Below are positions 36,468-48,115 of a DNA stretch of 64,000 bases, piece after piece. The notes beneath the pieces are model-generated. The model was not told the DNA's origin. It saw only the letters and a list, made by a program, of their open reading frames with translations, and made no database searches. The position numbers and the translations under genes are program-made. Each line of letters begins with the position of its first letter. The first letter of the stretch is position 1. Origin of the DNA: Amorphophallus konjac (Eukaryota > Streptophyta > Magnoliopsida > Alismatales > Araceae); NCBI GenBank assembly GCA_022559845.1, contig CM040118.1, positions 231,431,224 through 231,495,223 on the forward strand. Reading direction: 5' to 3'.

Positions 36468-36538
<71 letters not shown>

Positions 36539-36685
36539 GGGGTGCGTCCCCATATGTGTGGGCAGGCGTCGTCCCGCGTGTGTGTTTGGAGCGTCATCTC
36601 CGTTTGGGGATTTATCCCCGAGTGAAGCCTCACCGTGTTTGGTGAGGGGTGGACGTAGGATTGCCGTCGTTGCATCCGAACCACC
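36302..36685 (+). other. Serial mini-hairpin leader of element A 5' LTR
   Basis: Stems: CCGTG/CACGG 36302-36322; GTGGATCT/AGATCTAC 36342-36361 (one G-U); GGATCT/AGATCC 36372-36386; GATCCA/TGGATC 36441-36457; GGGG/CCCC about 36539-36552; GGAG/CTCC about 36588-36601; GGGGAT/ATCCCC 36606-36619; CCTCACC/GGTGAGG 36628-36647; and the two-tier hairpin GGTGG/CCACC with GGAT/ATCC inside, 36648-36685. Spacers are GTGTGTG-like. The order parallels element 1. Confidence 0.85.
36472..36538. repeat. (TG)n microsatellite
   Basis: About 33 TG units. The corresponding place in the 3' LTR (about 44236-44260) has only a few, and keeps a GTCTCC half-stem that the expansion has replaced here. Confidence 0.9.
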
Positions 36686-36973
36686 TTAAAAATTGTTGTG
36701 CATTGTGTTTTGAATTGTGTGGTTTGATCCATTTCCTCTACCTCCATTCTACATGAGTGTTAGTTTAAATTGTTGTTCCGGATTTATCTACGTATATCTT
36801 GCTTAATCCATATCATCATCAATTAAGTTTGATAAATCCAATTTGTAAACAAACAGTTTTGAACCTCTTGAGTAGCATTATATCACATATTCTAAAAAAG
36901 CCCAAAGTTTTCTTAAAATTGGTAATCACCCAATTCACCCCCCTCTTGGGTGTCATTGATCGCGGGACTTCAA

Positions 36974-36986
36974 TTTGTATCAGAGC
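36974..36986 (+). other. Degenerate primer-binding site of element A
   Basis: TTTGTATCAGAGC, one base different from TTGGTATCAGAGC, immediately after the LTR end. Confidence 0.8.
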
Positions 36987-37034
36987 TAAGGCTCGATTGT
37001 TTATAGATCTAACGATCTAGAGTGATCCAAATCA

Positions 37035-38655
37035 ATGACTACCAATATGTACATCTTGAATTCTCCACCGGTGTTTGATGGTTGCAATTTTGATTTGTGG
37101 TTAGGTAAAATGTGTAGCCTTGTCAACTCATATCACCCAAAGCTATGGAACCTTATTTCGCATGGTCCATATGAATTGCCTAAAGACAAATGTGTCTGGA
37201 CTATAAATCAAAAGCTCAAACATGTTCAAAATTGTTTAGTTTTAAAGGTATTTACTGTCGCAGTCAATTCTAATCATTTTCCGTTTGTCCCCCATTGCTG
37301 ATCTGCGAAGGAAATATTGGATGGATTAACATACTTCAAGGAAGAACATGATGACCAATGCCTTGTTGCAGGCACGAGTGAACAAGGGAGTGATCAGCCA
37401 AGTGGATCAAGCTCAAAGGTAAATTCTGATTCTGATGATGAAGATGAATTTAGCTATGAAGATTTGTTGATTGCATATGATGATCATGCTGATAAATACT
37501 CGAAGATAAAATCAGAAAATAAAAAATTGAAACAGAAGGTTGGACAAAATAAATGTGATTCTTTCTGTAAAGAATGCTCACACTTAAAGGAATTGATTGA
37601 TGGTCATGTGTTCGACTTTGAAATTCACAAAGATCAAATTTCTTCTTTGAGAAATAAAAATAAAGAGTTGAGAGAGAGAGAGAGTAAGTCTAATGAATAA
37701 TGGTCAAAATGAGTTTGCTCATGATAAAAAGCTTGAAAAAGAAAATGAAAAACTGAAGGAATTAAACACGGTCATTTTTGAAAGATTGCTTGTTTTTGAT
37801 AAAGGAAAATCTGTGAATGTTGATGAATATGAAAGAGTGCATGCCTTGTTGCAAGAAATTAAAAATCACAAAACCATCAATGCCACTTTACATGAACAAG
37901 TCAACTCGTGTGAAAATGAGATGGCTTCCTATGAATTGCACATTTCATCATTTGAAAAGGAAATCCTTGATTTGAATGCTTCATTGTCTAGATTTGTAAA
38001 TGATCAAGAAAACTTGGACAAATTGTTGGGGACGAAAGTGAATTTTCAAAGGGAAGGACTGGGCTATAATCCTGTGAACAAAAAGAAATTTGAAAATAAA
38101 GTTTACATATCTTTTCTGGACAGATCTAACATAGCCAGCACATCAAATGAGTCTCTAAATCAATCTTCCTCACAGACAACATAAAGATCAAATGAAAATC
38201 TGAAAAAGAAAAATCATGTTGCACACACACATGCCTCTACAAAGAAAATCAAATTGCATCAAAAATCTAAAAATGCTACTAGCCACTCCATGCATGTTAA
38301 ACATACTTCTTCCACACACACACAAACAACTAGAAAGAAACTCACATATTTTTATTGTGAAAAATATGGACATGCCATGCATGATTATTTTACGATGAAG
38401 AATGATGATTTAGAAGCATGTAGAAAAAAAATGAAACCTTTTGCAAATAGGAAACAAGAGTGGGACAAAAAATCAAATGCTTCAAAGAATACTTACACCT
38501 CTAAGTATTCAAAGTCATGCTATGATTATTGTGGTAAATCTGAACATATGATGCATGGTTGTCTTTTGATGAAAAATGACGATATGAATGTTGTCAAAAA
38601 TTGGAAACCACATGCGTATGTTACTGCTAACCCACAAGGACCCAAAAGGATTTGA
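37035..38655 (+). pseudogene. SIRE-type gag of element A, broken
   Basis: Starts MTTNMYILNSPPVFDG, then a plant-copia gag N terminus, an acidic Ser/Asp segment, and a long coiled coil (37440-38050) with the LDKLLGTKVNFQREGLGY motif. Two CCHC-like knuckles follow: FYCEKYGHAMHDYF has lost its first and last Cys; CYDYCGKSEHMMHGC is better preserved. Breaks: TGA at 37299-37301, a frameshift in a GA-rich run near 37675-37690, TAA at 38182-38184 and TGA at 38653-38655 (before VPKSA). Pol does not follow. Confidence 0.87.
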
Positions 38656-39843
38656 GTACCTAAGAGTGCCCAATGAGAAATCTATTTTGTAGGTGTGCCA
38701 TGTGAATGAAAAGTTGAAATCTATTTTCATCAAGAAGGTAAAGCACACGAGTCAAGTGACTCAAGAAAGGCTAAAACAGAAAATCAAAAACTAAATTTGA
38801 AAACTCAGGTGATATCCCTCTTACTATCTCCAGTGAATGTGCTCTGTCTTGAATTGCTTTGTGCTGAATCTTGTGACAATGCATATGTATGTACATGCAT
38901 TCCATCCATGGTTGTTTGCATTTATATGTGCATATCACTTACCATACAGCATCCTGTTGAAGGGGAACTCAAAGACTTGCCAAACCATGACTTCACTTCA
39001 TGCATTAAGTTTGCATACATCTTCATGTTTGCATATACCTTCACATACTCTCATGCACAAAAGTTAAAGAATCTACTTCTCAACTTAAAGGAACTCATGT
39101 CATAATGCATCCCATTTCTCTTGCCTTCATCACATCCATGTTTTGCACTCATCACATCCAGGTTCTGTCTTCATCCATGACTGCACATGGCATTAGGATG
39201 TTACTGAACATCTTGAATTTATGCACACACTAAGGGGGAGCAACCACAGTTATCATATGGACTTAGTGTCAGGTTCACATCTGAGTCGTGCATCATGTCT
39301 AGACCTTTCGAAGTGGATGTTGGTTGTTAAGGGAATCTTTCATGTCATTGTTAATAAATTTGAATCGAAATTGATAAATCAAATCTTTTTATCTATCAAT
39401 GTAGATTATACTCCCAAAATCTAAATGATGATGGGCTAGTCATAGTCAGGCTTGAATCAACTAAAGAATACCATGCAAGGATGAAAAATAATGAACCTTC
39501 TCAATTGCCACCAGGAGATGGGTAAGGATGCTCTTGTAGAACAACCTCCAGGATCGACTCAACATCCGTTATTGTGTACAATTTGTTGAAAGTCCTTGTT
39601 CGTGCTAAAGCAAGTACCCAAGGCATAGTGAAAATCTTGAAAGATGATGGATGCTCAAGGCACAAGTATTGAAAATAAACTTTTAAACTCAATTTGAAAA
39701 ACTCCAACTTATTTTAACCAAATCTCCATAAAAAAACTATTTTTACCATCAGAATGCAATTGTACTTTTCATGAACCACCATTGTATGCCTATATTTCAT
39801 GCATCTGAAAATTCATTTGTTTGATTATCATTGCATGACTACA

Positions 39844-39934
39844 TGATATATCAAATGGTGACTTGAGGAAGGGAAGGTCACTCTTATCTGAAGCCTATCA
39901 CCATGCGTGAGAATGTGCCTCCGCATGGTACCAT
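39844..39934 (+). ncRNA. Structured module copy 1 in element A
   Basis: Contains ATATATCAAAT, ATGCGTGAG, CCTCCGC and GGTACCATAAG in that order. Internal stems: GTGAC/GTCAC, and a perfect CCATGCG/CGCATGG. The outer stem is weakened (TGATA versus TACCA). Shared order with 40320-40423 and 54916-55007 suggests a conserved RNA element; whether it acts in RNA is inferred. Confidence 0.55.
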
Positions 39935-40319
39935 AAGTAATGTGTCTATTTAGGTCATAGGATGCATGTCTTTCTATTGAAACGTCATTTATATAACTCA
40001 TACATAATGTGAAGTGAAGCTGTAAGTTGCTTGATAAGTGTTCAAAGCTTATGTCGCATCATTGCTTAGATCATGAGAATTGGGCTTGCAAAATGTTGAC
40101 CTTCATGACATTAGTGATTCTGGATCTTGAAGGCATGTGGTGATGACTACTAAACTCAGGTATACAACTCTAAAAACTTGACACGTTCTGGTTTGATATG
40201 ATGAATTTGTCGAATTTGTTCAACGAAATTGAAGATCTTGAAAAATGTGTGTGAAGTGATTGGCTATTGAATATCTCTCAACTTGAATTGCATGATCACA
40301 CCTGAATTGAACTGCACAT

Positions 40320-40423
40320 CTGGTATATCAAATGGTGTTTGTGGTAGAGTGGATTATGTCCACTTGGAAGCATTCCCTATGCGTGAGCTGGGTCTTCGGA
40401 CTAAATCCTCCGCCTCGTACCAG
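40320..40423 (+). ncRNA. Structured module copy 2 in element A
   Basis: Outer stem CTGGTA/TACCAG; inner AGTGGA/TCCACT; GGTC/GACT with a UUCG loop; conserved words TATATCAAAT, ATGCGTGAG, CCTCCGC and GTACCA. About 480 bp downstream of copy 1. Confidence 0.55.
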
Positions 40424-41413
40424 ATCTCAAAAATTTTGATTGGCTTGTGATTGGTTGATTTGTGAATGAATCCTTGAGCTGAGCTATTTAAATTGAAAAT
40501 ATGTTTCTGATCAAATGATTCAAACATTTGGCTTCTGGAAAATTTCTCATTTCAACACTTGTGAAAGACTTCTGAAAATCTGATTTTGAACAATTCTGAA
40601 AATTGGGTTGCATTACTTAATTTTGATCATTTATACACTCATAAAGGCCATGTCATGAAAAATGATTGTTGATTCATTAATAGAATGTGGATGATTTCAA
40701 TGAGAAATTTGTCTCACTGGTTTGAAAAATAAGTTCTTGCATCTTACCTTTGCATATTGCATTGCATTCTTATATGCTCATAGGTTGCATTGCAATAGAA
40801 CTCATGCATTAGCTGCATCTAGTTCATTCAATTGGTATCCATTCATGGTATCAACAATTTTGCATTACGTTGCATATTTGCATTGTATGTTGCATACATT
40901 CTCTCTGTGTGATTGCTTGCTATTATATGCTATTCACCCCCATCCTTTAGAATTTCTATGACCTTATGCCATCTTGATAAATAATGTTGCATGTAAGTCA
41001 TTATTGGAGTGTTTCATGTTATACACTCTGGGAGAGTTCATATTTCATAAGTGCATCTATTTAGGGGGAGTTGCACTGTTATGTATTCATGATATTTTCG
41101 GTATACATGTTGAATAAAATTTACACACTTTATGCACAAAATGTGAAAATGAGTGTTAAAGATAAGGATATATGAATTTCTTTTCAACACTCTCGAGATG
41201 TTAAATTTGTTGCATGTATGTTGAAGAGACAGTTGAGGAAAAAGCTACCTACCTATCTTGTTTAAAAAATCTGAAATGAAAATGAAAGGCAGAGCAATGC
41301 TCAGTCTCACTGAGTAAATTGGGCACATGTCACCTGAGACGTGATGTGGTTCATTTCTGAAAAGTGTTGACTAAAGTACCTCTGCTCAAAAAGAGGTGAA
41401 ATGGTTCAGTATT

Positions 41414-41463
41414 CTGAGTAACCGGAGATTCTGGCATGAGCTCCATGCGTCTACTTGCGTAAA
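41414..41463 (+). other. Second conserved non-coding block, element A
   Basis: CTGAGTAACC, TCTGGCAT and a CTTGNGT end match B at 56097-56145 at the same spacing. No coding frame is shared. Function unknown. Confidence 0.5.
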
Positions 41464-42295
41464 AAAGAATTATTTGAACCTGATCACTCTTGAAAAATTC
41501 TTACTATCATGTGATATTGGTTGAGTTGAAAAATGATGGTGAAAACTCACTGTGGTAGAGCGTAGCCTCCAATACGTTGTTCTCAAAATTAAAGTGCAGT
41601 CTATAAAATGTCTCCTTGTGTTGATCTGAAAATCTGAATATCCATATTGTAACTATCATTTTTCATGTTACTCACTTACACATCTGAAAATTTGATTTAT
41701 TATGTATTCAGAAAATTGATTGACTGTATCAGCGATTGCATGAATCTCCTATATGATTGCACCATCTCCCATGTGCTACACATGTGCATTCCGATTGTCA
41801 TGACCCTCATGCACCCTTCCTATACATATCCTCTCTTAAATAAGTACGGGAGAGCTGTCTTACATGTATATATACATATTTGTTTGATTGTGCATCTCAT
41901 ATGTCATCACTTGCATGTGTTGCATTTCATGCATCTCAAATCAAAATTTAAAAATCTGGAAAATGATGAAAATTCAAAAGTTGAATGGACAATGGGGGGA
42001 TAGATTGAAATCATATTGATTTGTTCATCCATGATTTACTGTTGCTTCATCTGAATTCTGGGCTATTGCTGTTTCAAAGAGGGAGAATGATTTGCTCTTG
42101 CTTCGTTGGCTTCTTCCAGCTTGTTGATCATGTTGATAATGTCAAAGGACGAGAAAGATTTGCATTATCTCACTTTTTGATAATGTCAAAGGGGGAGAAA
42201 AGTTCATCATTGTGTGTGACAAGGAGAGAAGAATATTTGTGCCCTTCTGTTGTATCATTATTAAGTTTGTCATCATCACTGAGTTTGTCATCATT

Positions 42296-42309
42296 AAAAA
42301 GAGGGAGAT
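42296..42309 (+). other. PPT of element A
   Basis: AAAAAGAGGGAGAT directly before the 3' LTR start TGTTGAG. Confidence 0.85.
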
Positions 42310-44692
42310 TGTTGAGTTATGATTTTGATGATAACTAAACTTAATGTGTGTTTAAATGATGATAACTAAACTTATGATTGATTGCACATGTTCTTGATGA
42401 CAGTGTACATTCATGTTGTTGGTTAAATATGATTGAGTTGACAAATGACTTTTGAGGCTATAACATGATTGGTTGAATGCATGGTTACATGGTCTTGATC
42501 CTTGGTTGATTGATTTGATTTTACAAGAGGCAAGAGGTTTCATAATCACTTTAATGTGAACAAGCATGGTATTAAACTTTGACTATCTTGCTTGCAGGAT
42601 TAAACTTATAATCCCATGGTAGTCGCCTAGTAAACCAAACGTGTGGATAAGCACCTTGCTCTTCTACAAGCCAAAACAGGTGGTATATGTCATGTACTGT
42701 CAAGAACCATTGGTAAGGCTCCTACTCTGTTATACACTCCTTTATACACTTGATCCATGACATTTAAGGTGCACAATGGTTGCATGGCTTGGTTTTATGC
42801 GAATGCATAAGTCTCTCATTCCAATCCTTAATTGTGTGAACACAGTAGCATATATCTTGATGGGTTGAGAATGTAATTCATGAACCTTAAACATGAAATC
42901 CTTTAGCTTAAATGTGGCCTGCAAATGAAGGTTCTATAAGTCTGTTGCATTATAAATGCATTTCATGCATAATCTTCAAGAGTGAGCATTGAACTTGTTT
43001 AAGAACATTTCATGTAATGACAAGTGCTCAATTGCTTTGAACCTTCCATATGTATAAACTAAGTTAAACCAAACCCAAAATGCATAGAATTGATGAGGAC
43101 ATGAAGCTCTTGACTTATGGATATGTTTCTTTGGGCTAACACTTCATTTTTACAAGTATGGGTTATTTCGGTCGACCAACACACCTTGGCCGGTTGACTA
43201 GAATCGACAGAACCAAAAAGTTGGAATTCTACAGAAGATTGGTCGACCGCGGGCCAATGGTCGATCGACCGGCTGTAGTTCGGTCGACCGCCACCACAGA
43301 TCGGTCGACCGGTTTTGCTAGAATTGAAAAATGTTCCGACTGTAAAATTCCGGTCGACCGACCCAGTGCTTCCGGTCGACCGACAGCCCTGAGGCCCCTT
43401 TTGTTGACTTTCGATTTCAAGCTCGTGGAGAGGAATCTTCACCCATTTCTTTAATCCCACTACCCCCAATTAAGCCAGGATTTGTGGATCTGGTCTGGGG
43501 CTTGTCCATGGACCATTCAAGGGTTATAAAACATCTCTTTGAAGTCATAAACCCTAACTATCCAAGAGATCCAAGGGGAGGCTGTCCAAGGAGGAAGAAG
43601 AGGGTACTATAGGTCCGTGAACAGTACCTCATGCAGGAAGATCTTCATCCATCTCCAACCCATTCAAGGTACATCTGAAGCCAACAAGCACTTATGAAGT
43701 GAAGTAGCAAGCAACCAACAAAGAGAGATCAAGGGGGAGGCTATCAAGAAGCAAGCAAGAGTTTCAAGAAGAGATTAAGGGAGGGTTGTCCAAGTGAAGA
43801 AGGAAGAGTACTGTAGCCGTGAACAGTACCCCGTGCAGCAAACTCTACATCCACTCCAAGGCCATTCAAGCTTAATCTGAAGCCATTCAAGTGAAGAATG
43901 AATCAACGTAAAGATCTGCAACATACATTCAGGGGAAGCCAAATCAGGAGCCTTCTAAACTGTTGTTTATTCATTTTGTTGTCTTGTGCTTTAAAGTTTC
44001 ATATTTGTGTTCCATATAAAGTACATACACTCGTGTGTATTTTTTGATCATTTTGGATCCGTGGTCGTGTATGGTCGTAGAGTTCCTTTTGTGTGTGCGT
44101 GGATCTTCTTAGATCTACGTGTGTGTGTGTGGATATTTCAGATCCGATCGCTTTAGTGTGTGGAGTGCTACATTTGTCGCAGCATGTGTGTGTTTTGTTG
44201 ATCCGGTTGTTGGATCATGTTAGAGAGCTCGTCTCCGTGTGTGTGTGTGTATGTGTGTATGTTGGGGTACGTCCCCGTGTGTGTGGGCAGGCGTCGTCCT
44301 GCGGTGTGTTTGGAGCGTCGTCTCCGTTTGGGATTTACCTCGGGTGAAGCCTCACCGAGTTTGGTGAGGGGTGACATAGGATTATCGTCGTTGCATCCGG
44401 ACAACTTAAAAATCACTGTGCATTGTGTTTTGAATTGTGTGGTTTGATCCATTTCCTCTACCTCCATTTTACATGAGTGTTAGTGTAAATTATTGTTTCG
44501 AATTTATCTACGTATATCTTGCTTAATCCATATCATCATCAATTAAGTTTGATAAATCTAATTTGTGAACAAACAGTTTTGAACCTCTTGATTAGCATTG
44601 TATCACATATTCTAAAAAGGCCAAATGTTTTCTTAAAATTGGTGAACACCTAATTCACCCCCCTCTTGGGTGTCATTGATTGCGGGACTTCA
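42310..44692 (+). repeat. 3' LTR of element A
   Basis: 2383 bp, TGTTGAG...GACTTCA, homologous along its length to 34555-36972. Shorter mainly because of fewer TG units. Keeps the GTCGACC array, the TATA box, and the hairpins GCAGG/CCTGC (about 44287-44302) and CCTCACC/GGTGAGG (44350-44369); the GGTGG outer stem is mutated while GGAT/ATCC is kept. Confidence 0.92.
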
Positions 44693-45545
44693 ATCATCCA
44701 TATTGATTTACAACCCTGAGTGATGGGACTTCCAGTTCTATGGGGACTACTGCCTCGGAGCCATATACTAATGAGAAAGGTGAACAGCCTGTAGGGGTCT
44801 TGTAGACAGTACGATATGCCCTTAATGCTTCGTACGTCTTTTCCCCCCAGTCCTTCTTGCTGGAGCTGACAGTCTTAGCAAGGAGCGTGCACAGGGTTTT
44901 ATTAAATGCCTCAGCCAATCCATTTGCTTACGGATTGTAAGGGGTGGAGGTCCTCCAATCAATTTTGTGCTTCTCGACGAGCCGATATATTTTTTGATTC
45001 TTGAAATGGCTTCCGTTATCAAAAATTATCCGGTTGGGAACACCAAACAGAAAAATAATGTTCTGTTTGATGAATCTGGCGACCAGCTCACCAGTCACTT
45101 CTCTGAGTGCCATAGCTTCTGCCCATCTGGAGAAGTAATCTGTTATAGCCAAGATGTACTTGTGTCCAGTTGAAGACGTTGGAAGAGGTCCAACCACATC
45201 GGTTCCCCATTGAGCGAAAGGCCAACTAGGAATTGTCGGGTGTAAGGGTACAGGTGGCCTTCTGGGCACAGTAGCATGCTCTTGACATTTCTGGCATGTT
45301 TTTGCAAACTGACAGCAATCTTCAAACATAGTAGGCCAATAATAGCCCAGTTTCTTGATTTCGATCTTCATCTTTGGTCCAACTTGGTGTGCTCCGGCTG
45401 TCCCGGCATGTATTTCTTTCATCACTTGCCAGGCCTCATTGGTGGATAGGCAGCGGAGCAGAATCTTCTTACGGGCATCTGCCATGATTTGGAATAGTGT
45501 TTCGCTTCGGAGCTCATATGAATCTTTAGTCCGTATGAGTTTCAT
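44693..45545 (-). pseudogene. Tat integrase, zinc finger and catalytic core
   Basis: Encodes an HHCC finger region (IHAGTAGAHQ to CQKCQEH), a DDE core with TDVVGPLP, IIFDNGSHF and NGLAEAFNK, then LVYGSEAVVPIEL. A TAA at 44928-44930 stands just before the catalytic Glu box, where Gln is usual. It is cut at 44693 by element A and continues at 34555. Dead copy. Confidence 0.9.
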
Positions 45546-45650
45546 TCTTTCTTCTTTGTTTTTGGGTAGCTGTTGGTGAAGGAACCATTGTAGCAGGTGC
45601 TGTCTCCAATCGGGCTCCCGTGCTTCTTCGGCTACATTGGCCTCATATTC

Positions 45651-46142
45651 TTATGGGCATGATTCTAGCATACTGGGAACCTGTCGTCGGTTCATCACAA
45701 CAATGTTGAGTGTTTCATCTGGTGGGACCGCTAGTGAGCTGGCTAATTTCGCTAAAGCATCAGCCTGAGCATTGTGCCCCCAGCTCACATGATTGAGCTT
45801 GATATGGTGAAAATTCGCCATAAGGCGCAGGGTTTTTTGGTAGTAGGGGTTTAGTTCTGGCTTCCGCACCTCAAACTCCCCTTGCATTTGTTGTATTATT
45901 AGCATTGAGTCGCCGAACACTTGAAGGATATGGATTCCCATGCTAAGTGCAATTTGCAGGCCGATTATCAGAGCTTCATACTCAGCTTCATTATTAGTGC
46001 ATGGCTTGTTATTTGAGCAGGAAGTGTATACCACTTCCCCCTCAGGTGACTTCAGGACAATACCGGCTCCTGTTCAGACTCTGACCTGTCCAGTTGAGGC
46101 AGTTTCTATTCTGGACGCCCCATCAAAGTAGAGGTGCCACAT
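45651..46142 (-). pseudogene. Second (archaeal-type) RNase H of the Tat element
   Basis: Starts WHLYFDGAS, then VVYTSCSNNKPCTNNEAEYE, VFGDSMLI and AQADALAKLAS, giving the four acidic residues of RNase HI (D, E, D, D). It is separate from the RT-linked RNase H at 46155-46643. Dual RNase H is the hallmark of the plant Tat clade. A TGA at about 46074-46076 interrupts it after the first strand. It lies between RT-RH and integrase as expected. Confidence 0.9.
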
Positions 46143-46154
46143 CACCGGTTGGGC

Positions 46155-47643
46155 TTAACATGCCTCCAGTGTCTCATCACCAAATAGTTCAGCTTCTAAT
46201 GGAACATCCTCTGGTGCAGGGTGTGCTGTGAAGAAGTCGGCTATGGTTTGACCTTTTATGGCTCTTTGAGGCACATTTGAAATGTCAAATTCCATCAGGA
46301 TCACAGCCCATTTGCCGAGCCGACCCTTGAGTCTTGGCTGAGATAATATGTACTTGAGCGAGTCTGCTCTAGATATTAATCTGATTTCATGGGACAGCAT
46401 GTAATGCCGGAGTTTCTTGATAGTGAAGACTAGTGCCAGACTGGTCTTCTCTATAAAAGTATATTTCTCTTCAGTCCTTACTAACCTTCTACTAAGGTAG
46501 TAGAGGGCTTGCTCTTTACCTTTTTCATTTACTTGAGCTAGCATTGCCCCTAGGGAACAGTGAGTAGCTGCGATGTAAAGAATCATAGGTCTTCCTTTGA
46601 TCGGTGCTCCAAGCAACGGAGGGGTCTTCAGATATTCTTTCAACTTCTCAAAAGTTGTTTGGCATTCTTCATCCTAGAAGAACGGTATATCTTTCATCAT
46701 TAGCCTATAAAAAGGGTGACATCGACCCAGGAGATTTGAAATAAATCGGCGAATGTACGCCAGTCGGCCTTGCAAGGACCGCAGCTCTGACAGACTCTTC
46801 GGAGGAGGGAGCTCCTGAATAGCTTTAATCTTGGATGGATCAATTTCAATGCCTCTGTGTCGAACAATGAATCCAAGGAATTTTTTGCTAGACATGCCGA
46901 AGGTGCATTTCATGGGATTCATTTTCAGCTCATATTGGCGTAGCCTTTGAAACACCACCCTCAAATCTTGAAGATGGTCTTCCTTTCTCTTGGTCTTTAC
47001 AACCAGATCATCAATGTAGCACTCCACCTTCTTGTAGAGCAGGTTATCAAATATTTTCATCATGGCTCTTTGATATGTAGCGCCGGCATTCTTGAGGCCG
47101 AACGACATCCTTTTGTAATGGAATATCCCTTTTGGGGTGCGGAATACAGTATGGACCCTGTCTTGCTCAGCAATCCAAATTTGGTTATATCCGGATGACC
47201 CGTCCATAAATGAGAGGGCTTCATGGCCGGTGGTGGCGTCTATCATCACCTCGGTGATCGGCACATGAAAGTCATCTTTTGGGCATGCTTTATTGAGGTC
47301 CCGAAAGTCAACACATATTCTTATCTGCCCATTCTATTTTTTCACGGGCGCTATATTTGCTAACCATGTTGTGTATTGATTTTCTTCGACGAACCCCACA
47401 TCAATGAGCTTGTCGACTTCTCCATTAATTGGGTTAATCAGCTCGGGCCGCATCTGCCTGGGAGGCTACTTTACAGGGTCTGCTCTTGGGTGAATAGACA
47501 GCAGATGTTGTGCTACATCAGGGTTCAACCCTAGCATCTCATTGTAGGTCCAGGCAAAACAATCTTGGAACTCCTTCAGAAATTGTATATATTGCTCTTA
47601 TTCTTCTGCTGACAATAGTGCACTGAGAAAGGTGGGTCTTGGA
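46155..47643 (-). pseudogene. Tat RT and first RNase H
   Basis: From 47643 the frame continues the pre-RT region with CFAWTYNEMLGLNPD, then NGQIRICVDFRDLNKACPKDDF, GSSGYNQIW, FGLKNAGATYQRAM and the active site YIDDL. Connection and RNase H follow (ALYYLSRRLVRTEEKYT, RLGKWAVILMEFD). Stops occur at about 46674 (between RT and connection) and at several places between 47264 and 47643. The RT catalytic box is intact although the frame is not. The first codons are separated from their 5' part (61028 onward) by element B. Confidence 0.92.
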
Positions 47644-47772
47644 TGTTGTGTCCCCTGGTTTTGATGATAAAAAATCATAAATCATTAGTAGATATTTAAG
47701 GAATATCTAACATATTTTGGTTTAATGAATGTACTAAACAAGTGCAAGAGAATTTCTCTACGTGATGTCTCG

Positions 47773-48090
47773 ACACATCTAACCAATGTCTCGACACCTC
47801 CAGAAGAAATCAAGCTGAAGCCGTTGTCTGTCCAGCCTTTGGATTAATTGATGTCTCGACACACTGGGTGAAAAGTGTCGACACCTTCGCGTGAAAACTC
47901 TTTACATGGTGCTTCTGTCTCGACACTTCAGCCACGGATCTTCAAGATTTCAATGGATGTCTCGGCACACTGTGTGTAAAGTGTCAACACATCAGTCTTC
48001 GACTAGAACGGTTCTGAAGCTATCTTCAAGTTATTTAATTGGATGTCTCGACACACTGTGTGGAAAGTGTCGACACACTCGTGTTCGACC
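47773..48090. repeat. TCGACAC word array, element B 5' LTR
   Basis: About nine words of two types, GTCTCGACAC and GTGTCGACAC, in about 320 bp, often paired about 20 bp apart with TGTGTGGAAA-like sequence between. The array ends just before the TATA-like box. The 3' LTR repeats it at about 59543-59855, with some words better preserved there. Confidence 0.9.
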
Positions 48091-48109
48091 AGAACAGGTC
48101 TGAAACCAA

Positions 48110-48115
48110 TATAAG
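48110..48115 (+). promoter_or_regulatory. TATA-like box of element B 5' LTR
   Basis: CCAATATAAGCC, about 20 bp after the last TCGACAC word; the 3' LTR reads AATAGAAG here, so the match is imperfect. Confidence 0.4.

Larger units (their letters stand above)
34555..36972 (+). repeat. 5' LTR of element A
   Basis: Begins (C)GTTGAGTTATG, where the 3' LTR has TGTTGAGTTATG, so the first T is mutated or lost. It ends GGGACTTCA. Contains the GTCGACC array (35413-35628), a TATA box (35770), a spliced-looking A/G-rich leader with 'GTGAACAGTACC' blocks, the mini-hairpin leader (36302-36685) and a long TG run. Confidence 0.92.
38656..42295 (+). other. Non-coding 3' region of element A in place of pol
   Basis: 3.6 kb of AT-rich DNA with no recognisable protein; scattered open frames are short. 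It holds two copies of a structured module (39844-39934, 40320-40423), a second conserved block (41414-41463) and several PPT-like purine tracts (about 39232, 41062, 41993, 42076, 42187). All have counterparts in the region after pol of element B. Confidence 0.75.
34555..44692 (+). mobile_element. SIRE-type copia element A, pol-less
   Basis: About 10.1 kb: 2.4-kb LTRs, a degenerate primer site, gag remnants, 3.6 kb of non-coding DNA and a PPT. No protease, integrase or RT is found anywhere inside, so it is a non-autonomous derivative. The LTRs differ by many substitutions and by microsatellite length, so it is much older than the Tekay copy. Flanks do not show a matching target duplication (GGCTA(C) left, ATCAT right). 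It interrupts Tat integrase. Confidence 0.9.

Noticed and set aside
36266..36747. Open frames with long His-Thr or Cys-Val runs
   Set aside because: Translations of the (TG)n microsatellite in the element A LTR.
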